From the NCBI GenBank assembly GCA_021521415.1, contig JAIQDT010000172.1:2190501-2254500 (forward strand): a stretch of 64,000 nucleotides of DNA. Direction: 5' to 3'. Position numbers and translations under genes: made by a program. Source of the stretch: Bidens hawaiensis (lineage: Eukaryota > Streptophyta > Magnoliopsida > Asterales > Asteraceae). A model generated the notes under the pieces. It saw only the letters and a program-made list of their open reading frames with translations, made no database searches and had not been told where the DNA came from. Shown one piece after another: positions 45,633 through 57,480 of this stretch; the first letter of the stretch is position 1, and the number at the start of each line of letters is the position of its first letter.

Positions 45633-47575
45633 CTTTTGCTTACTAGTTTTGTTAAAATAGTTGTTTAAACATGTTTAATGTTAGATTTGAGTTTCAAAAA
45701 TCGTTTTTACAAGTCCTTTGAAATTAAGCAAGTGGAATCCATCTATGAACTCGTTGGGAGATGGAAAACGAACCAAAACAAAAATTTTACTTAAAAGACT
45801 TGCAGTTAACTTTTTAGTTGTAAAACTTAAATATTTCTCATTTATAAATTATTATACAAGATCTATGATATTTGGGCATGTGACGACCATCAAGGAACAT
45901 ATGGTGAGATTGAAACCGAACCAATCCGATTTTTACTCCCTTAAGACACACAACTGTGTTTTTAGCTATCAAGACTTGTATATTTCTTTAAAAATTGTTT
46001 ACAAACTTATTTTAATTATTTTCTTAAGTACTTGGAATTGTTGAATCTAACTTGATCTCATAACATAGTTTGGACCGACAAAGCCGAACACTCGCTTAAC
46101 GTACATTGTTAGTTCTAAAACAGTAGATCTACATACTTGGTTAAGTCATATAAAGTTTTATTGAGTTATCTCATAACATTCATTATTTTGGAAAGTTGAC
46201 TTTGGGTTTGACCAATTATCAAGACCCGAACCAACAACCCGAACACTCGTTAAAAACCCGTTTTAGTATCTTTGTCCCAAAGGAACTTGCATTAGCATTT
46301 TCTCACCTTATTACTTAACATTAGGTTGAGTAAATATTAAGGTTAGATACTTTAACCCGGTTTCGATCAAACTTACATTTTTAAAGGGTTATTATTATAA
46401 ACCTTGAACTTTAATTGTTTACTTTTTGCAACAATTATTTTATTTAAAATCTTCAAGACAACCTTTCTAAATCCAAGACTTTCTTTTGTTTAGGCTTCAT
46501 ACATTAAACTCGTCGTTCCGGGAAATCTCCAAATAATCAATCTTTCAAGTTTATTACTTGAACGTGAGTAACTTCATACCCCGTTTTTTATCTTTTGTTT
46601 TGGGGGTGACATTTCATCTTATCTAAACTAAATGTTTTTACTTGGATCTTAAACCACAAACGTTGTTGTATACTTTACTTGAATAATTGCTTGATTTGGT
46701 GTTCTATGCTTATTTGCCTATGTGTTTATCGCTTTTGGATGGTGAAACTATAAATCCTAGACCATTTAGCAATCCCTCATGGCAAGGTGTCGTTAACGTA
46801 ATGCAATTAACGATAACTATAAAATCCTAAACTATTTGACATCCCCTTATAGTTGGGTGTCGCTAACTTGTTAGCGATAATTATTTTATCCAAGTTTATA
46901 GCTCTTATTTATTGTTTTGTATACTAGTTTTGTGACTTTATTTACTATATACTGTTGTTGCTCAAACTTATGAATTGCTCACCAACCTTTGTGTTGACCA
47001 GGGATGAGCATGGTACCGGACCGGTACCGACTGGTCCCGAACCCGAAAATCACGATCCCGAAAATCCCTAATTCTTGGTACCGGTTCAGGTACCGAAATA
47101 TTCGGTTCGGTACTGGTACCGGACATAAAAAATTGGGAATACCGGTACCGTACCGTACCGTACCGTTACCGGTACTGTACCGATCCCGAAACCTAAAACT
47201 TTGGTAACGATTTGGTACCAACGGTACCAAATCGGTACCGATTTCGGTACCGGTACCGGTCCCGATTTTGCTCATCCCTAGTGTTGACAAACTTTATTTT
47301 ATGAAATATTACAGTTTTACATCTCGGTTGATTCGATGTTTGTGGTGAAAACGAATGTCAAGACCTTTAAGTTATTAGCAAAAATGAACAATATTTGATT
47401 TGCTATATTTTGTTATATTTTGTTGTATTTGATTTATGAATATTTGGTTATGTGACATTTTCGATGTGGTGAAATGAAATGAGTTTGTTAAATATTGTCG
47501 CTTTAAATAGTGTCATGCACTTATACGCAATCGTTGCACCCCGACATGTCTGTCGCCTTTGGTCGGGGTGTGACA
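45633..47575 (+). repeat. Gyp-B 3' LTR, second part
   Basis: Resumes at the base where the 5' LTR homology left off (cttttgcttactagttttg, compare about 15105) and runs to the GGTGTGACA end at 47575. It contains the MITE at 46999-47280, which is absent from the 5' LTR at about 16496. Confidence 0.93.
46999..47280. mobile_element. hAT-type MITE rich in GGTACC motifs
   Basis: 282 bp with 12-base terminal inverted repeats (CAGGGATGAGCA at the left, TGCTCATCCCTA at the right) and an 8-base TSD gtgttgac at 46991-46998 and 47281-47288. Eight-base TSDs and a YAGGGATGAGC terminus fit non-autonomous hAT elements. The interior is a dense, degenerate array of ggtaccg and its inverse, able to fold on itself. 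The empty site is seen directly in the 5' LTR. Confidence 0.92.
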
Positions 47576-47580
47576 AGAAG

Positions 47581-47668
47581 CTTTTATATGAACTTGGCCA
47601 CTACATTACTAACGTGAAAGAAGATAAACGGTTTGCCAACTTGAATAGCTTAGGTGATCTTGCCTGAT
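47581..47668 (+). pseudogene. hAT-type transposase pseudogene, C-terminal dimerisation piece
   Basis: After the Gyp-B TSD the host transposon text resumes: KLLYELGHYITNVKEDKRFANLNSLGDLA, then TGA. This matches the start of the hAT C-terminal dimerisation region in DUF4371-type transposases (pattern L..QL..YI.NV..D.RF..L...DLA). The following aa-tvERaFSAM block is not visible downstream, so the copy is truncated or diverged. Confidence 0.85.
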
Positions 47669-48067
47669 ATGTAAGAGCTAAAACCTCTTCATTACTTTAT
47701 ATAAACACTCTAGGAACTTACATAAGGGGAAATTATGATATACTAATAATGTATGAAACACAATTAAATGTTCTGTCATGTTATAACTTGGTAGGTTAAT
47801 TAAAGAATAGAATGTGATATGTTACCAATGTTTTATTTGATTTCAAAACTAAAACACAGTCAACGTAGTTGATTTTAATTATGCAGATCAGGTTGATTGC
47901 AGGTATCATTGGCAAGTTTTCGGGAGTTCTGGACTAGAGACTTGGCATCCAATGTAGAAGTTTATGTTTGATTATGTTTTGTTAAAGACTAGAATTGAAT
48001 GTTTTATGACAATATATTTTTTTTGCCCTAAATGTTTAAATTAATATATTTTTTGTTAGAGAAACCG
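47669..48067. other. Non-coding stretch after the hAT remnant
   Basis: AT-rich, no ORF and no repeat structure I can name. It may be the 3' part of the hAT transposon. Confidence 0.5.
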
Positions 48068-49194
48068 TGGGTATGTTTGACAAAACTAGCTGGTAGCTGT
48101 AGCTGGTGGCTTGAAGCTGTAGCTTTTTAGATATATTTAGATTTTGGCAGAGTAGCTGGAGCTTGTAATAAAATGTATAAAATTACTAAAATATGCATAA
48201 CTAAAAACAATAATAGTAAATGTATTTATTTTGGAAGGTTATTTAAGTAAATTAAAATACTAAAAGCTTGTAGCTCTTTCTAAACGCTACTAGTAGAAGC
48301 TTTATGATATTTTTGGCAAAACTAGCTGGTGGTTGTTAGCTGAATGCTGGAAGCTGAAGGCTGGAATCTGGTAGCTGTAGTTTTTTTTAAATACTTTTAT
48401 GTGTTTGGCAGAGTAACAGAAGCTTTTAACAAAACTAGCTGGGTGCCCGTGTGGTGTGACGGGATGGGCACACAACCTAACATCAACCGCATAATCAGTG
48501 TCGGCACAAGATTCACCTGATGACAGTGCGTACATAACCCGAATGTAGACGTGTAATTCATGGAAAGACAGTAAGCGTGTAACTAAGGTCGAAAATCAAG
48601 AAACAAAGCTGAATTATACAGTAATTTCAAACAGATAATTTTTTAAACCAATCTATTTTGATCGGAATCCCTTTTTGAACAGGCACTGTTCTAATCTGAA
48701 TATGTTCTTACATGACCCTTTCGACTCTAAAGCGTACCGACACGAACTGAACTAATTTAACCCTTTTTGTTTCGACTCGTTCTGACCCTAATTTGGTCTT
48801 ACACATTACTTGAACTCACCTAACTCGACTTGTTACCGATCCTAAGCGATAATCACGTGGTATGTTAATTTTTTAAAGTTAAAAAGTATAAAAATATCAT
48901 ACTCAAATTAAAGAGAATAAAATGCTCGTTTTATGATGTAATTTGCTTAAAAAATTAGTAACGAGTGAAAAAGTTACGGCCCCTATAAAAGTCATGGGAG
49001 TAGTTAGTTTTGAATAAGGGTTAAATGTGTAACTATTATATAAATTAATAAAAGTTGATAAAAGTTCAAGTACCAAACTTGTAAATTCAAATGTAAAAAG
49101 CTTGTAGCTAGCTTTTTTCTCAAACGCTAGTAATTAGAGATGAGCTTTTTTTCCCGAATACATGTACCCGTACTGGTACAGGTATGAGTACAAG
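48068..49194. repeat. AGCT-rich MITE-like repeats, nested
   Basis: Two head-like copies, tgtttgacaaaactagctgg at 48075 and tttttggcaaaactagctgg at about 48310, each lead into agctgtagctggtggcttgaagctg-like text. Tail-like copies (aaaagcttgtagct..tttctaaacgct) occur at about 48260-48290 and 49097-49130. Similar tails with accaaac lie at 53130-53300. The pattern fits overlapping non-autonomous hAT-like elements with imperfect ends (GGTATGTTTG near 48070, CAAGCATACC near 53288), but no TSD is clear. A GC-richer block at 48445-48580 of unknown origin lies between. Confidence 0.4.
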
Positions 49195-52100
49195 TGTAAC
49201 GATTCCGGCAAATTCAGGTATACCCTAGCCGGAATATACTATTTACGTGTTATTTAATATTGATTATATGAGTTATAGCACGTTTATACGAATATATATG
49301 GTTCACAGTATGAATCATACCCAATTATATAGTGAATCATATTGGAATTACAATTAACCAATGAACGATTATTGAAACCCGAACGAATCGGGAATTACAT
49401 TATAGACGAAGTATATAATGTTTAGTGATATTTACGAAGTATTAATGCTTCGGGATAAGTAAATTATAGCACAGAAAAAGGATTTCGATTTAATGGTACG
49501 TCGGTACGCTAAACGAAACCTTTAACACCAAACCAAGCAAGAGACGATCAATCAAGCCGAAAAAGATGCGTAATTATTAATAATATGATGTTTTAATGTC
49601 ATGAGTTAAGTTTTTAAAGTTTTTAAACCAGTTTTATGTAAATTTTACTTTAACCCGAAAAACGACCATTTTAATTTCGTTTCAAGCCGAATTACGAGTT
49701 TAAACGAGAAACGAACTGAACCAGATTATCCAAAACATTATCCAGATTACGAAAATCTGAATGTGTGGCCTAGAATGGATGTGTGGGCCCCACCCCACAC
49801 ATAATGTAGGCCGATCGGCCTTGTTTATGCACACACACATTTCATTTTTTTCTTTTTCCATCAAAAACTCTCTCAAAATCCTTTCATATCTTTCAAGTAT
49901 ACAACCAAGATCATCATTTTTAACCAAGATCTTCAAGGTATATACATAATTTGAGGCTTGAATCTTGTTTTAATTTCATAATTCTTGAGAACAAAAGGTT
50001 CCAAGTGAGATATGGGTGAAAACCCGAGATGGAACCGGTTCTCGTATGATCAAGGGATGTATACAATTTATACAAAGGATCTTGATCCAAGTAATTAGTT
50101 AAAAGTGTTTAGAATGAATTTTTACGGTTGAAATCTTGTCAAATGAATTTTCCATGTGAAAAACGGGTGAAAATCCGAGATGCAACCGACTCTTGCATGA
50201 CCAAGAGATGTATACAAGTTATACAAGGGATCTTGGTCCAAGAAATGAGTAAAAAGAGTCGAGAACGGATTTTTACGGTTAAAACCTTTGTTTTTACTTA
50301 AAAACCGACACTTTGAAAGAAATGGTTTGATTGTTGGTATAGTTTGCTTGGTATAGTGTTATGGTGCTTGTAAGTGTTGTATCTAGCGGCTAGCAAAGGC
50401 TAGAAACCGAGATCCTTGCGATCTAAAGCTAGAAAACACAAGATAGTTCGGTTTTCGTGTGTTTATGAAATTTGGACAGATTTTTGTGTGCTTAGAGTCG
50501 GGTCACGAAATTTCACAGAGATGATCTACACATGAAAATATGAGATCTGTGAATTTTTGGTAATTTTTGGATAAAAGATGAATATTTGGTGAATTTAATG
50601 CTCGGTTTTGGCCAAAAATAGTGAAAAATAGCTAAACTTGATGAAAAATTCTGGAAAATTTAAGATAAGCTTTTTATAACATATAAAAGTCACCCACAAA
50701 ATTTGAGCTCAGTTGGAAAAGTCTAAGTAGGCTTTTCGGTGAAACGAGTTCTAGGGCCTTCTAGCTCGGTTTTGGGTGAAAATGGCTTGAAAAATGAGTT
50801 TTAAATTCTGGAAAAATTCCAGGAAGTTATGAGGATGACAGAGATCATCCCAGAAAAATTTGGGATTTTTCTAAAGTGTTTTGGTATTTTTGACATATTT
50901 AGTGTTTTAATAAGATTTAAAAATAGATAAATAAATGTAAATATAGGAAAATAAATCTGGAAAAATTCCAGGAAGTTATGAGGATGATAGAGATCATCCC
51001 AGAAAAATTTGGGATTTTTCTAAAGTGTTTTGGTATTTTTGACATATTTAGTGTTTTAATAAGATTTAAAAATAGATAAATAAATGTAAATATAGGAAAA
51101 TAAATCTGGAAAAATTCCAGGAAGTTATGAGGATGACAGAGATCATCCCAGAAAAATTTGGGATTTTTCTAAAGTGTTTTGGTATTTTTGACATATTTAG
51201 TGTTTTAATAAGAGTTAAAAATAGATAAATAAATGTAAATATAAGAAAATAAATCTGGAAAAATTTTGTAAAATTTTCTTTCTGTCAAAATAAGTTTTGT
51301 GCAAAATTTCAAGACCCGAGACTAATCGGGTAATTATTTGTGCTAAAAAGAACATAAAAACAAGTTTTTAAAGCTTAAAACGTGTAAACCGGCAAAGTTC
51401 GCATAAGCGAGCTGACTGGTACACGAATACTTTAAAAATGGACTATTTTCATAAATCTAAGTAAATTAAGTAAAAATAAATCATCCGAAAATAATTCGGA
51501 TGATTTGGGTAATTTTACCCGATTTTACCGTTTCCGGCACCGAAATACCGGAAACGGGCCCCGCGGCCAAACGGGGTGTCAAACCGAGCTATAATTTCAT
51601 CACCTTAACTAAATTGACTGTCAAACTCTAAGCAATGTCACAATCTGAGTCCTTAGAAGTGTCACGGGGTTAACATTGTCCCCGAATCGAGTACAGTACT
51701 GGGTTAACAATGTTCCCAAATGTACCGATTGATACGTATTTAAGTTATGGGAATTATATAGTAACGACTAGATATTATATTACAGATCCAGGCACGTAGC
51801 TGTTCCTTATATTACTCACCGACTCACAAAAAGGTGAGTTTTCACGAGCCCCTTTTAATGAATTATTTTAATTATATTTTCCCGGGGCGGAAAACATGTC
51901 TTATTTAAAGTATTTAAGTACATACCGATCGTATGGAAATACTTGCACATTTATATATATATGGTCTGATGCACAGAATATATAAAATGTTTATCATGTG
52001 TTATTGTTCTGGGGTAACATAGTTCCCAGGGGTTATTATTGTTCTGGGGTAACATAGTTCCCAGGGGTTATTATTGTTCTGGGGTAACATAGTTCCCAGG

Positions 52101-52616
52101 GGTTATTATTGTTCTGGGGTAACATAGTTCCCAGGGGTATTTATTGTTCTGGGGTAACATAGTTCCCAGGGGTTATTATTGTTCTGGGGTAACATAGTTC
52201 CCAGGAAGTTAATGGAAATGTTCTGGGGTAACATAGTTCCCAGCATGATTATATTGTTAATAAATGATTATTAAAATGATTTGTCAGTGTTTATTTAAAT
52301 TAGTGAAACTCACCAACTATTCGTAGTTGACCCGTTTTCTTTACATGTTTTCTAGGTATGCCCAAGTTGGAATGATTGATATGTGCTTAACTATCTGTGC
52401 TACCTGTTGGAAGCTTGCTGCTCTATGTTTTGTAATGAATTTATTAATGTCTTATCGGTAAAATATGTGTGTAACACCTAGACAGTAATGAAACTCGCAA
52501 CAATGTAATATGTTATAAATTAATGTAGTGGTATTTTCCTTATAAGCAATGCTGTTGATATCAGATGTGTCTGTGGCATCCCGTGTACGTTTCCGCTGCG
52601 GTTACGGGGTGTTACA
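49195..52616 (+). mobile_element. Solo LTR of the Gyp-A family
   Basis: 3422 bp, TGTAAC...GTTACA, TSD acaag at 49190-49194 and 52617-52621. Very similar to the Gyp-A LTRs, with the hairpin cluster and a seven-unit palindrome array. It is about 270 bases longer mainly because a 149-base segment is present three times (50808-51254). No internal region remains. Confidence 0.94.
50808..51254 (+). repeat. 149-bp tandem triplication inside the solo LTR
   Basis: Three head-to-tail units at 50808, 50957 and 51106, each beginning ctggaaaaattccaggaag and almost identical (e.g. gatgacagag versus gatgatagag). The other LTR copies in the window have one unit. The unit ends and restarts at ctggaaaaatt, a short repeat already present at both sides, so slippage or unequal exchange at that 11-base repeat is likely. 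Confidence 0.93.
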
Positions 52617-52621
52617 ACAAG

Positions 52622-53300
52622 TACGGGTATTACGGGTACAGGCACCCGTTTAGAATATGTAAGAGATTTTATTAGGTTTCCAGCATTCATAACTTAACTT
52701 TCAAAATGGATTTTCAAAACATAATATATATTAGTTGAATAACATTATTCTCAATCTATATGTGTGCATTCATATATTGTAATCGTATATTTTATTTCAT
52801 GTATGTGTAATTGTATATATCATTAAATAACATGTATTAATTTTCTCTCTTGTTTTTCTATAGAAATTAAGGAAATAATAAACAAAGAAAGGGAAAAGAG
52901 AATGGATTTTATATTATGGTTGATTTGTTTCCTTTTTAGTTTTGGTATTATGATTTGGTTGCGGTACTATGGTTCTCGTTATGGTATTACGGTTTTCGTA
53001 TTATAGATAACTATTTGTATCGTATCGTTGCCTAGTTTAGTGGAGATTTAAAAAAAAAGAACAAATGGGTACCAAAGCAAGTACCGTACCCAAAGTACAT
53101 TTACCCGTACCCTAAAAGCTTGAAGCTACCTTAACCAAACATAACTTTTTATTGAATATGAGCTTTTTCTTAAAAGCTTGAAGCTAGAAGCTAAGCTTTA
53201 AGCTTGTTCTCATGACTTAAAAACTTCAAGCTCATTGAACCAAACAATGTTATTAATTGAGTAAGAGTTTTTCTTAAAAACTTCCTACCAAGCATACCTC
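52622..53300. repeat. Fragments of a GTACCC-containing repeat and AGCT-rich repeat tails
   Basis: Right after the solo LTR TSD, gtacgggtattacgggtacaggcacccg continues the text cut at 49194 (cccgtactggtacaggtatgag), so the LTR landed inside a GTAC-rich repeat. That repeat seems to close at about 53110 (gtacatttacccgtaccc). The rest, to 53300, is aagctt/agct-rich and matches the repeats at 48068-49140. No gene is seen. Confidence 0.4.
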
Positions 53301-53370
53301 ATGTCTAATGAATTATGAGTAAGTCTAACCGGTGAGAGACTTAGAATTTGAGGTGTTTACAATGAGTTAG

Positions 53371-54259
53371 GTGCTGTTTGTTTTGAAGACAAAAACTGTC
53401 TGCAACTGAAGATGTGGTCTGAAGGTCAGCAATCTGAAAATATAATATTGTTTGTTTTATAAACTGGAAGTCGTCTGCATAAGCTGAAAATTAGTTACCT
53501 ATCATATATATTACAGTAGATAAAAGTCATTAAACGTTTGTATACTGATAAAATAATTGGTAGTGGTGTACGAACTATGAAAGTGGGTGGTGGTAGACAA
53601 TTGTGGTAGGCAGTGAACGGTGGGTGGTGGACGGTGATGGTGGCCGACAATGGGTGGTGGTGGATGGTTGTGGTGGCAGCGGGGGTGGTGGTGGTGGTGG
53701 ATGGTGGTGGCGGCGGACGGTGGGTGGTGGCGGGTGGTGGTGGCGGGTGGTGGTGGTAGTGGACGGTGCTTGTGGCCGACGGGGGTGGTGGTAATGGACG
53801 GTGGTGGTGGTGGGTGGTTAACGGCGGTGGTGGTGAGTGGTTGGCGGTGGTGGTGGCGGACGGTGGATGGTGGTGGTGGTGGAACATGGTGGTGGCGGAC
53901 GGTGGGTGCTGGTGGTGGTGGACGGTGTGGGTGGCGGCGGAATGTGGTGGTGGGTGGTGGTGGCAGCGGACGGTGGATTGTGGTGGTGGTGGTGGCGGAC
54001 GGTGGATTGTGGTGGTGGTGGTGGCGGACGGTGGGTGGTGGTGGTGGTGGTGGTGTTGGACATTGGGTGTTGGTACTTGGTATGATGTTTAGAAGTGTGA
54101 ATATATGTGTAGATGATGAAAAAACTTATTTTTTAAAATCATAAAAGCAGTTTTCAAATCTTTTTTTGTTTTTAAAACAAAAAGTCTTCAAGAACTTATG
54201 TCTGCACGCCCGCAGACATAGGCTACTTGCAAACATTATAAGCAAAAACAAACACAACC
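53371..54259. mobile_element. MITE-like element containing a GGT minisatellite
   Basis: Left end ggtgctgtttgttttgaagac (about 53370) and right end gcaaaaacaaacacaacctt (about 54242-54261) are imperfect inverted repeats of about 17 bases. Each is followed inward by gtctgca or gtcttca blocks. The interior is dominated by the minisatellite at 53583-54062. No clear 8-base TSD, so the call rests on the ends alone. Confidence 0.4.
53583..54062. repeat. GGT/GGTGGTGGCGGACGGT minisatellite, about 480 bp
   Basis: The plus strand is almost only G and T with sparse A and C: repeats of ggtggtggt interrupted by ggcggacggtgg every 30-45 bases. Strong strand asymmetry and many GG runs give potential for G-quadruplex or R-loop structures. 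Open frames on both strands (Gly/Trp/Val-rich or His/Pro/Thr-rich) come from composition, not from a gene. Confidence 0.9.
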
Positions 54260-54261
54260 TT

Positions 54262-54870
54262 AATGTAAAAAAAGAAAAAGAAAGAGATTACGGGCAGAAT
54301 CGATTCATTTGTTGTATAGTCGTTTTCAAGTACAAATATGTATTTTTAATTAGCCAAGTATTCGTCTGGTAAATTGTTTGACTGATGACCATAAAATAGT
54401 AAAATAAAATAGTGGGTATCGATCGACGTCCTTGTATTATAATAAACAACATTAACCTGTAACTTTAAAAATGGGTTTATGGATCCTATGGTATAGAAGC
54501 AACCAGCGTGTTCGAAGACCGATGCTCGACCACTAATGCGGGGATCGGTATTCTCGGGACGACACGCTGTAGGGTTTATATCGTGCCCGTGACCATACAC
54601 TTTTGACACGTATGCCAGCTTTTAGTCGCCAATATTATTACCACCATTTTTTTATTATTTCTTTTTATGCTCAATCATATGAACATTATGTGGTCGTGTT
54701 TTGTGCTTATGGGTTCACGTGATCCGTCCCAACTTTCTTGAACCCAGATCTCACTAAAACAGTGCGAATTATCGATCAATATATATATAAGTGCTTACCT
54801 AAAAATCCTATGTGTTATATTCTTGTTTGTTTCATATTTCTTCACAAGCCAATAAATTGTTTAATTTGTG
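54262..54870. other. Non-coding stretch
   Basis: No gene or named repeat. The interval 54480-54610 has balanced composition (gaagaccgatgctcgaccac, cgggacgacacgctgtag) unlike the AT-rich flanks and may be old unique or mobile DNA. A weak antisense ORF there has no recognisable motif. Confidence 0.4.
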
Positions 54871-54959
54871 ATTTGAGAATTCATATATGTTTGACTCTAA
54901 TTTTCAAGTACGAGTCTCAAAAAATCCGGATATTCTTTAAATTGCTAATTACATGTAAT

Positions 54960-55191
54960 TTATTAGTGAAACTTTTTCAATATCAAACAATAATTTATGC
55001 GAGTCATGGGTGTCAACATGCCTGGATAGCCCTTAAACATGTAATAACATCTTATTTATTTGTGAAAGAACATCTTAACCATCAAACACTAATTTTTGGG
55101 GGTCACGGGTCTCAACAAACCCGGATAGCCTCTAAACTAATTATAACAACTCATTTATTTGTGAAACTCTTTCATTATTAAACCCTAATTT
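54960..55191. repeat. Degenerate ~97-bp tandem repeat, about 2.5 units
   Basis: Units start tttattagtgaaact (54960), tttatttgtgaaaga (about 55054) and tttatttgtgaaact (about 55153). Each holds ...atcaaac-ctaattt...gggtcacgggt-tcaaca-acc-ggatagcc...aaac-taataac. A further decayed half-unit (gagtctcaaaaaatccggatattc) precedes it at about 54910-54955. An open frame through the repeat has no recognisable motif. Confidence 0.75.
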
Positions 55192-56290
55192 TATTTTATT
55201 TTCTTTTCTCTACATATTCTCCGCCGTCGGTTTATTCTCTCCATCAATGGCTAAATTCCGATTACCACCCACCATCGTCAACATCCCTTCTCATGTAACA
55301 ACCACCTGTTTCACCTACATCAACCACCTCTTTTTCACCTACATCAAACGCCTCTTAGAATATTTTTGTTCATGTTTGTTTGTTTAAAAAAATCAACATT
55401 TTCGTGTTTGTTTATGTTCGTACGCTGAAAATCTAAATAAACCTACACATCTTAACTGAAAAAGCATAAACGTTAAAAAATTATAATGAACGTAACAAAC
55501 TAATATATACTTATTAAATCAAAACAAAACTACGTTAAAAAAATAAAACAAATCATTAAAAAATATAAAATAATAAAATGATTAAAAATAAAAACCTAAA
55601 TAAATTCCCATAAAATTAGAGACTGATCAAACTAGTTATGTATATATATATATATTACCAATGTTGTTAGTGATCATTGACAAAGAAAAGATCTTTAAAA
55701 CATTAAAGAGTTTGGGAAGTTTTTTATTTCTAAATGATAGAATCTGTCGTTAAAAACTAGATGTGATTTGTCTTACTTTTACTATTCACTTAGTTTATGA
55801 TTCTCTAAATTGTACTTTATGAATTATGGTTACCACATGCCATTGTTAATTTGTATCAATTTCATCATATATTTCAAATTTTGTTTCAAGTCAAATTCAA
55901 TTCGTAAGTCATCAGCTATCAACAGATAATCATCATTTTAAGGCAAAGCACGGGTAAACAAAAAACTTGATTTAACATGACATGGTGTGCGGTTTAACGT
56001 CCTTATCACTTATACTCTAAGTTATACGTATTGGTCTAATTTTTGCGAGTTAAGGGGTGATTTAACGTAAACGTCTATGACGACATGTAAAACTTCTACA
56101 TAGTTGTTGATTTGGCCCTTTAATTTTACGTTATATAGAAAATAGTGTTTAAATATCAAGTGAATGGTGAATAAACATGATTTATCGTTTGAAATCAATC
56201 TCTTTTATATTTAAAAAAAGAATGGATTTTTACTAATCAATTAACCTATTTTATACTTTTCCCAATAATAAATACTTTATAGCAACTGAA
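55192..56290. other. AT-rich non-coding stretch
   Basis: Mostly A/T-rich with a short TA run at 55641-55658. A 46-codon frame at 55247-55387 (start MAKFRLPPTIVN) has an in-context ATG but no recognisable domain. Part of it is an imperfect duplication (tttcacctacatcaa twice), so I do not call a gene. Confidence 0.4.
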
Positions 56291-56294
56291 ACTT

Positions 56295-56985
56295 GCTACT
56301 AAGGCTAAGGGTAATACACCTTTCAACATTATTGTTCTCATTCGTAACGTCAGCGTCACGTTAGTTTTCCTTCATCATTCAACATCACCATCCAACAGCC
56401 TTCAATTTAGGGGTGTACACCCTTAAACACCATTCTTCGTCATTCTCCATTTCCTATATTTTTTTTTTTATTTAATACAATTGTTATACAATTATTAGGG
56501 GAAAAATACATAAAAAAAACAGTATAGCTTTAATAGATTATAACCTAAACAACTAAGATCTGTCATATGCACTTAATCTCAAATCAACCAGATTCCTAAT
56601 TTCCAAACCCTAGATACATATAAAAAAAAACAAATAAATTAATAAAAAGTAACTCATAAACTAACCAGAAAATGGCCGGCGAAAATCATAACCACCGCCA
56701 CCACTAACGCCACGGCGTAGTTGGCGAGTCTCTCCATCTTGGCGGAACAACCATCACCACAGGCTCCGACGAGAACAGATTCCGGTCAATGGGTAACATC
56801 TTTGGCGGCATCAATAAATTATTAATATTAGTATTCAATTCTACTGACGTGACTGAGCGCCCTCAGTGGTCACGCGTGACCAGTAATTGGATGGGGGTGT
56901 TCCAGTGAGGCCGGTAAGGGGTGGTATGTCATGTGCTTGCCACCTAGGACCACTGGTGTGTACATCTTAGACTAACAAGCAACCG
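56295..56985. mobile_element. Candidate MITE (non-autonomous DNA transposon)
   Basis: The ends are imperfect inverted repeats: tactaaggctaagggtaatacacc at the left (about 56296) and ggtgtgtacatcttagactaacaag at the right (about 56955-56981). Inside are AT-rich text and a GC-richer end (ccagtgaggccggtaaggggtgg) of the kind seen in plant MITEs. No certain TSD, so the superfamily is left open. Confidence 0.4.
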
Positions 56986-57480
56986 GAAGAAATACGGAGA
57001 AAAAAAAAATAAGTGATAATAGTAAAATTACACAAGTGGTTTTACGCTACTGTTTGTAGCTTTGCCCCATTATTTTCATCTAAATTAAAACATTCTTCAG
57101 GAGAATTTCTCCCTCTCTCTTTTTGATTGATGAAAGAGAATATGATAATTGTTAACATCTTTTGTTCGAGACCTCTGTATAAACTAGAATGTCAATAAAA
57201 CAAGGATTATTATTATTTTTTATTTTTATTTTTATTTTTTTTATTATCTCTGTAAAAGAGAAAATTTTAAGGTAATCTATTCAACTAAACAAAAGGATCC
57301 AATTATAATTAGGGCTGTTAATATTACGAGACACGAATACACGACACGTACATATACAACTTTAACAAGTAACATGTAAGGCCTTAACGTGTTTCGTCTG
57401 CTAAACAAGTAGACATGAATTTACCTGTTAATTTTCGTGTCTAAACAAGTAAAATACATGTTTATCTGTTAAGTGCATGG

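Larger units (their letters stand above)
14213..47575 (+). mobile_element. Gyp-B: older Ty3/gypsy LTR retrotransposon with nested insertions
   Basis: The 5' LTR starts TGTGACATTCG at 14213 and the 3' LTR ends GGTGTGACA at 47575. The TSD agaag is present at 14208-14212 and 47576-47580, proving that both ends belong to one insertion although they are 33 kb apart. Removing the three insertions inside it (22227-23951, 24956-45627, 46999-47280) leaves an element of about 10.7 kb. Gag, protease, RT-RNase H and integrase are recognisable and closest to the same broad group as Gyp-A. All are damaged by stops, a frame change and an internal deletion in integrase. Confidence 0.95.

Noticed and set aside
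46979..47290. 103-codon minus-strand frame rich in Gly, Thr, Tyr and Arg
   Set aside because: It lies almost wholly inside the GGTACC MITE and reflects its repeat.
53495..54144. Long open frames on both strands (Gly/Trp/Val-rich or His/Pro/Thr-rich)
   Set aside because: They are produced by the GGT minisatellite, which lacks stop codons in most frames; no start context or domain.
55247..55387. Possible 46-codon small gene starting MAKFRLPP
   Set aside because: No domain or conserved context; part of it is a local sequence duplication.
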